A DNA stretch of 6,409 nt from JBDUDK01 sp040002995. GTDB lineage: Bacteria > Actinomycetota > Acidimicrobiia > Acidimicrobiales > Ilumatobacteraceae. Both the position numbers and the translations under genes were made by a program. The number at the start of each line of letters is the position of its first letter. Within the stretch, counting starts at the first letter, position 1. Shown piece after piece: positions 5,963 through 6,409 of the stretch. The stretch lies in the NCBI GenBank assembly GCA_040002995.1, contig JBDUDK010000066.1:1-6409 (forward strand). Reading direction: 5' to 3'. The notes beneath the pieces are model-generated. The model was given only the letters and a program-made list of their open reading frames with translations, ran no database searches and was not told where the DNA came from.

Positions 5963-6409
5963 CGATGAGTACAGCCGTCGCCGTGGGTAGCAGATGGGCG
6001 ATGGTGACGAGTCGGCCGGGACGGTGTCGCGCCCGACGCTCGAGGAGGCGACGGGCACGCACGAGTAGGAGGCCGGCGCCCGTGAGCATTCCCGCCATGC
6101 CGAGACCGTAGGCAACGACGAGAACGAGCCCGAACCAGGCCCGCCCCAAGGCGATAGCGCCGAGTAGTACGACGAGAGCCGAGGGGCTCGGGACGAGGCC
6201 GCCCGCAAAGCCCATCGCCACGAGGGCCTTCCAACCGATGGGATTGCTCGGATCGATCGGCTCGTGTGAGTGAACCCTTCCGCCGTGGGAGTGCGCAGTC
6301 GCGGCACCATGGTCATGGTCGTGGTCGTGGTGTTCGTGGTCGTGGTGTTCGTGATCATGGTCATGGGCGTGATCATGGTCATGCTCGTGATGCTCGTGAT
6401 GCTCGTGAT
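5916..6409 (-). CDS. NicO/RcnA-type nickel-cobalt transporter, C-terminal part, cut by the right edge
   Basis: The last 163 residues of a membrane transporter of the NicO family, whose members (such as RcnA) export nickel and cobalt; the start lies beyond 6409. The visible part begins with a His-rich loop (19 His in 33 residues, HEH/HDH repeats), then further HSHGG and HSHE motifs. A transmembrane segment follows with the family signature GGLVPSPSALVVLLGAIAL (the cysteine often found in the VPCPS form is Ser). A second segment is GLVLVVAYGLGMAGMLTGAG, then a basic loop RARRLLERRARHRPGR, and a third segment TATAVLIVIVGVVLASRG close to the C-terminus. The His-rich loop is the expected metal-binding region between the two halves of such proteins. 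The end overlaps the anti-sigma gene tail to tail by 47 bases. Export versus uptake cannot be told from the visible half. Confidence 0.87.
   Translation of the reverse strand, partial: HEHHEHHEHDHDHAHDHDHEHHDHEHHDHDHDHGAATAHSHGGRVHSHEPIDPSNPIGWKALVAMGFAGGLVPSPSALVVLLGAIALGRAWFGLVLVVAYGLGMAGMLTGAGLLLVRARRLLERRARHRPGRLVTIAHLLPTATAVLIVIVGVVLASRGVAKI
6309..6407 (-). repeat. internal tandem repeats encoding the His-rich loop
   Basis: The plus-strand DNA holds three sets of exact short repeats. GTGGTCGTGGTGTTC occurs back to back at 6321-6335 and 6336-6350. GTGATCATGGTCATG occurs at 6351-6365 and 6369-6383, separated by three bases. CTCGTGATG occurs at 6384-6392 and 6393-6401, with a partial third copy to the window edge. 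All units are multiples of three bases, so gain or loss changes loop length without breaking the frame. The first base of the repeat tract on the coding strand may lie beyond the window. Confidence 0.85.

Noticed and set aside
5876..6382. Minus-strand frame starting with a Met-Thr-Ile/Thr-rich stretch
   Set aside because: It is the out-of-frame reading of the His-codon repeats; the other register gives the recognisable NicO protein.
6309..6409. Repeats at the right edge as a CRISPR array or satellite
   Set aside because: Units are 9-15 bases, directly adjacent, without spacers, and they encode the His-rich loop in frame.

Overview
The window is high-GC bacterial DNA. Signal peptide, codon choice and protein families (an ECF sigma factor with a soluble zinc anti-sigma, a secreted YVTN-type propeller, a NicO transporter with a His-rich loop, a MarR-ClC operon) look actinobacterial or from a similar high-GC soil or water lineage. 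This is inference, because no marker gene is present. There are no RNA genes, CRISPR arrays or insertion sequences that I can support.

Left block (about 1-2890, all on the minus strand): a MarR-family repressor overlaps the start of a ClC-family chloride channel/transporter, whose membrane domain is followed by two CBS domains and a TrkA-C-like domain. Immediately after the ClC stop codon, in the same frame, lies the C-terminal part of a universal stress protein with its N-terminal part missing. At the extreme left edge a well-placed ribosome binding site and ATG hint at one more minus-strand gene running out of the window. A short inverted repeat just upstream of marR is a plausible operator.

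Middle (about 2893-3648): roughly 750 bases without a gene I can support. A perfect 10-bp-stem hairpin at its right end lies just past the stop of the next gene.

Right block (3695-6409): a secreted seven-bladed-propeller lactonase-family gene on the minus strand, broken by one frameshift at a CCC run. It is divergent from an ECF sigma factor and its ATGA-coupled zinc-binding anti-sigma on the plus strand. The 125-base divergent intergenic region holds a 10-bp perfect palindrome and a matching inverted half-site, so joint control of the propeller gene and the sigma operon is a reasonable hypothesis. Converging from the right edge, with a 47-base tail-to-tail overlap, is the C-terminal part of a NicO/RcnA-type nickel-cobalt transporter, including a cytoplasm- or periplasm-facing loop of 19 histidines in 33 residues.

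Nothing here is clearly a new system. The points most worth a second look are the stress-protein stub fused in frame behind the ClC stop, the ClC residues that depart from the exchanger pattern, the frameshifted propeller gene, and the shared sigma/propeller control region.
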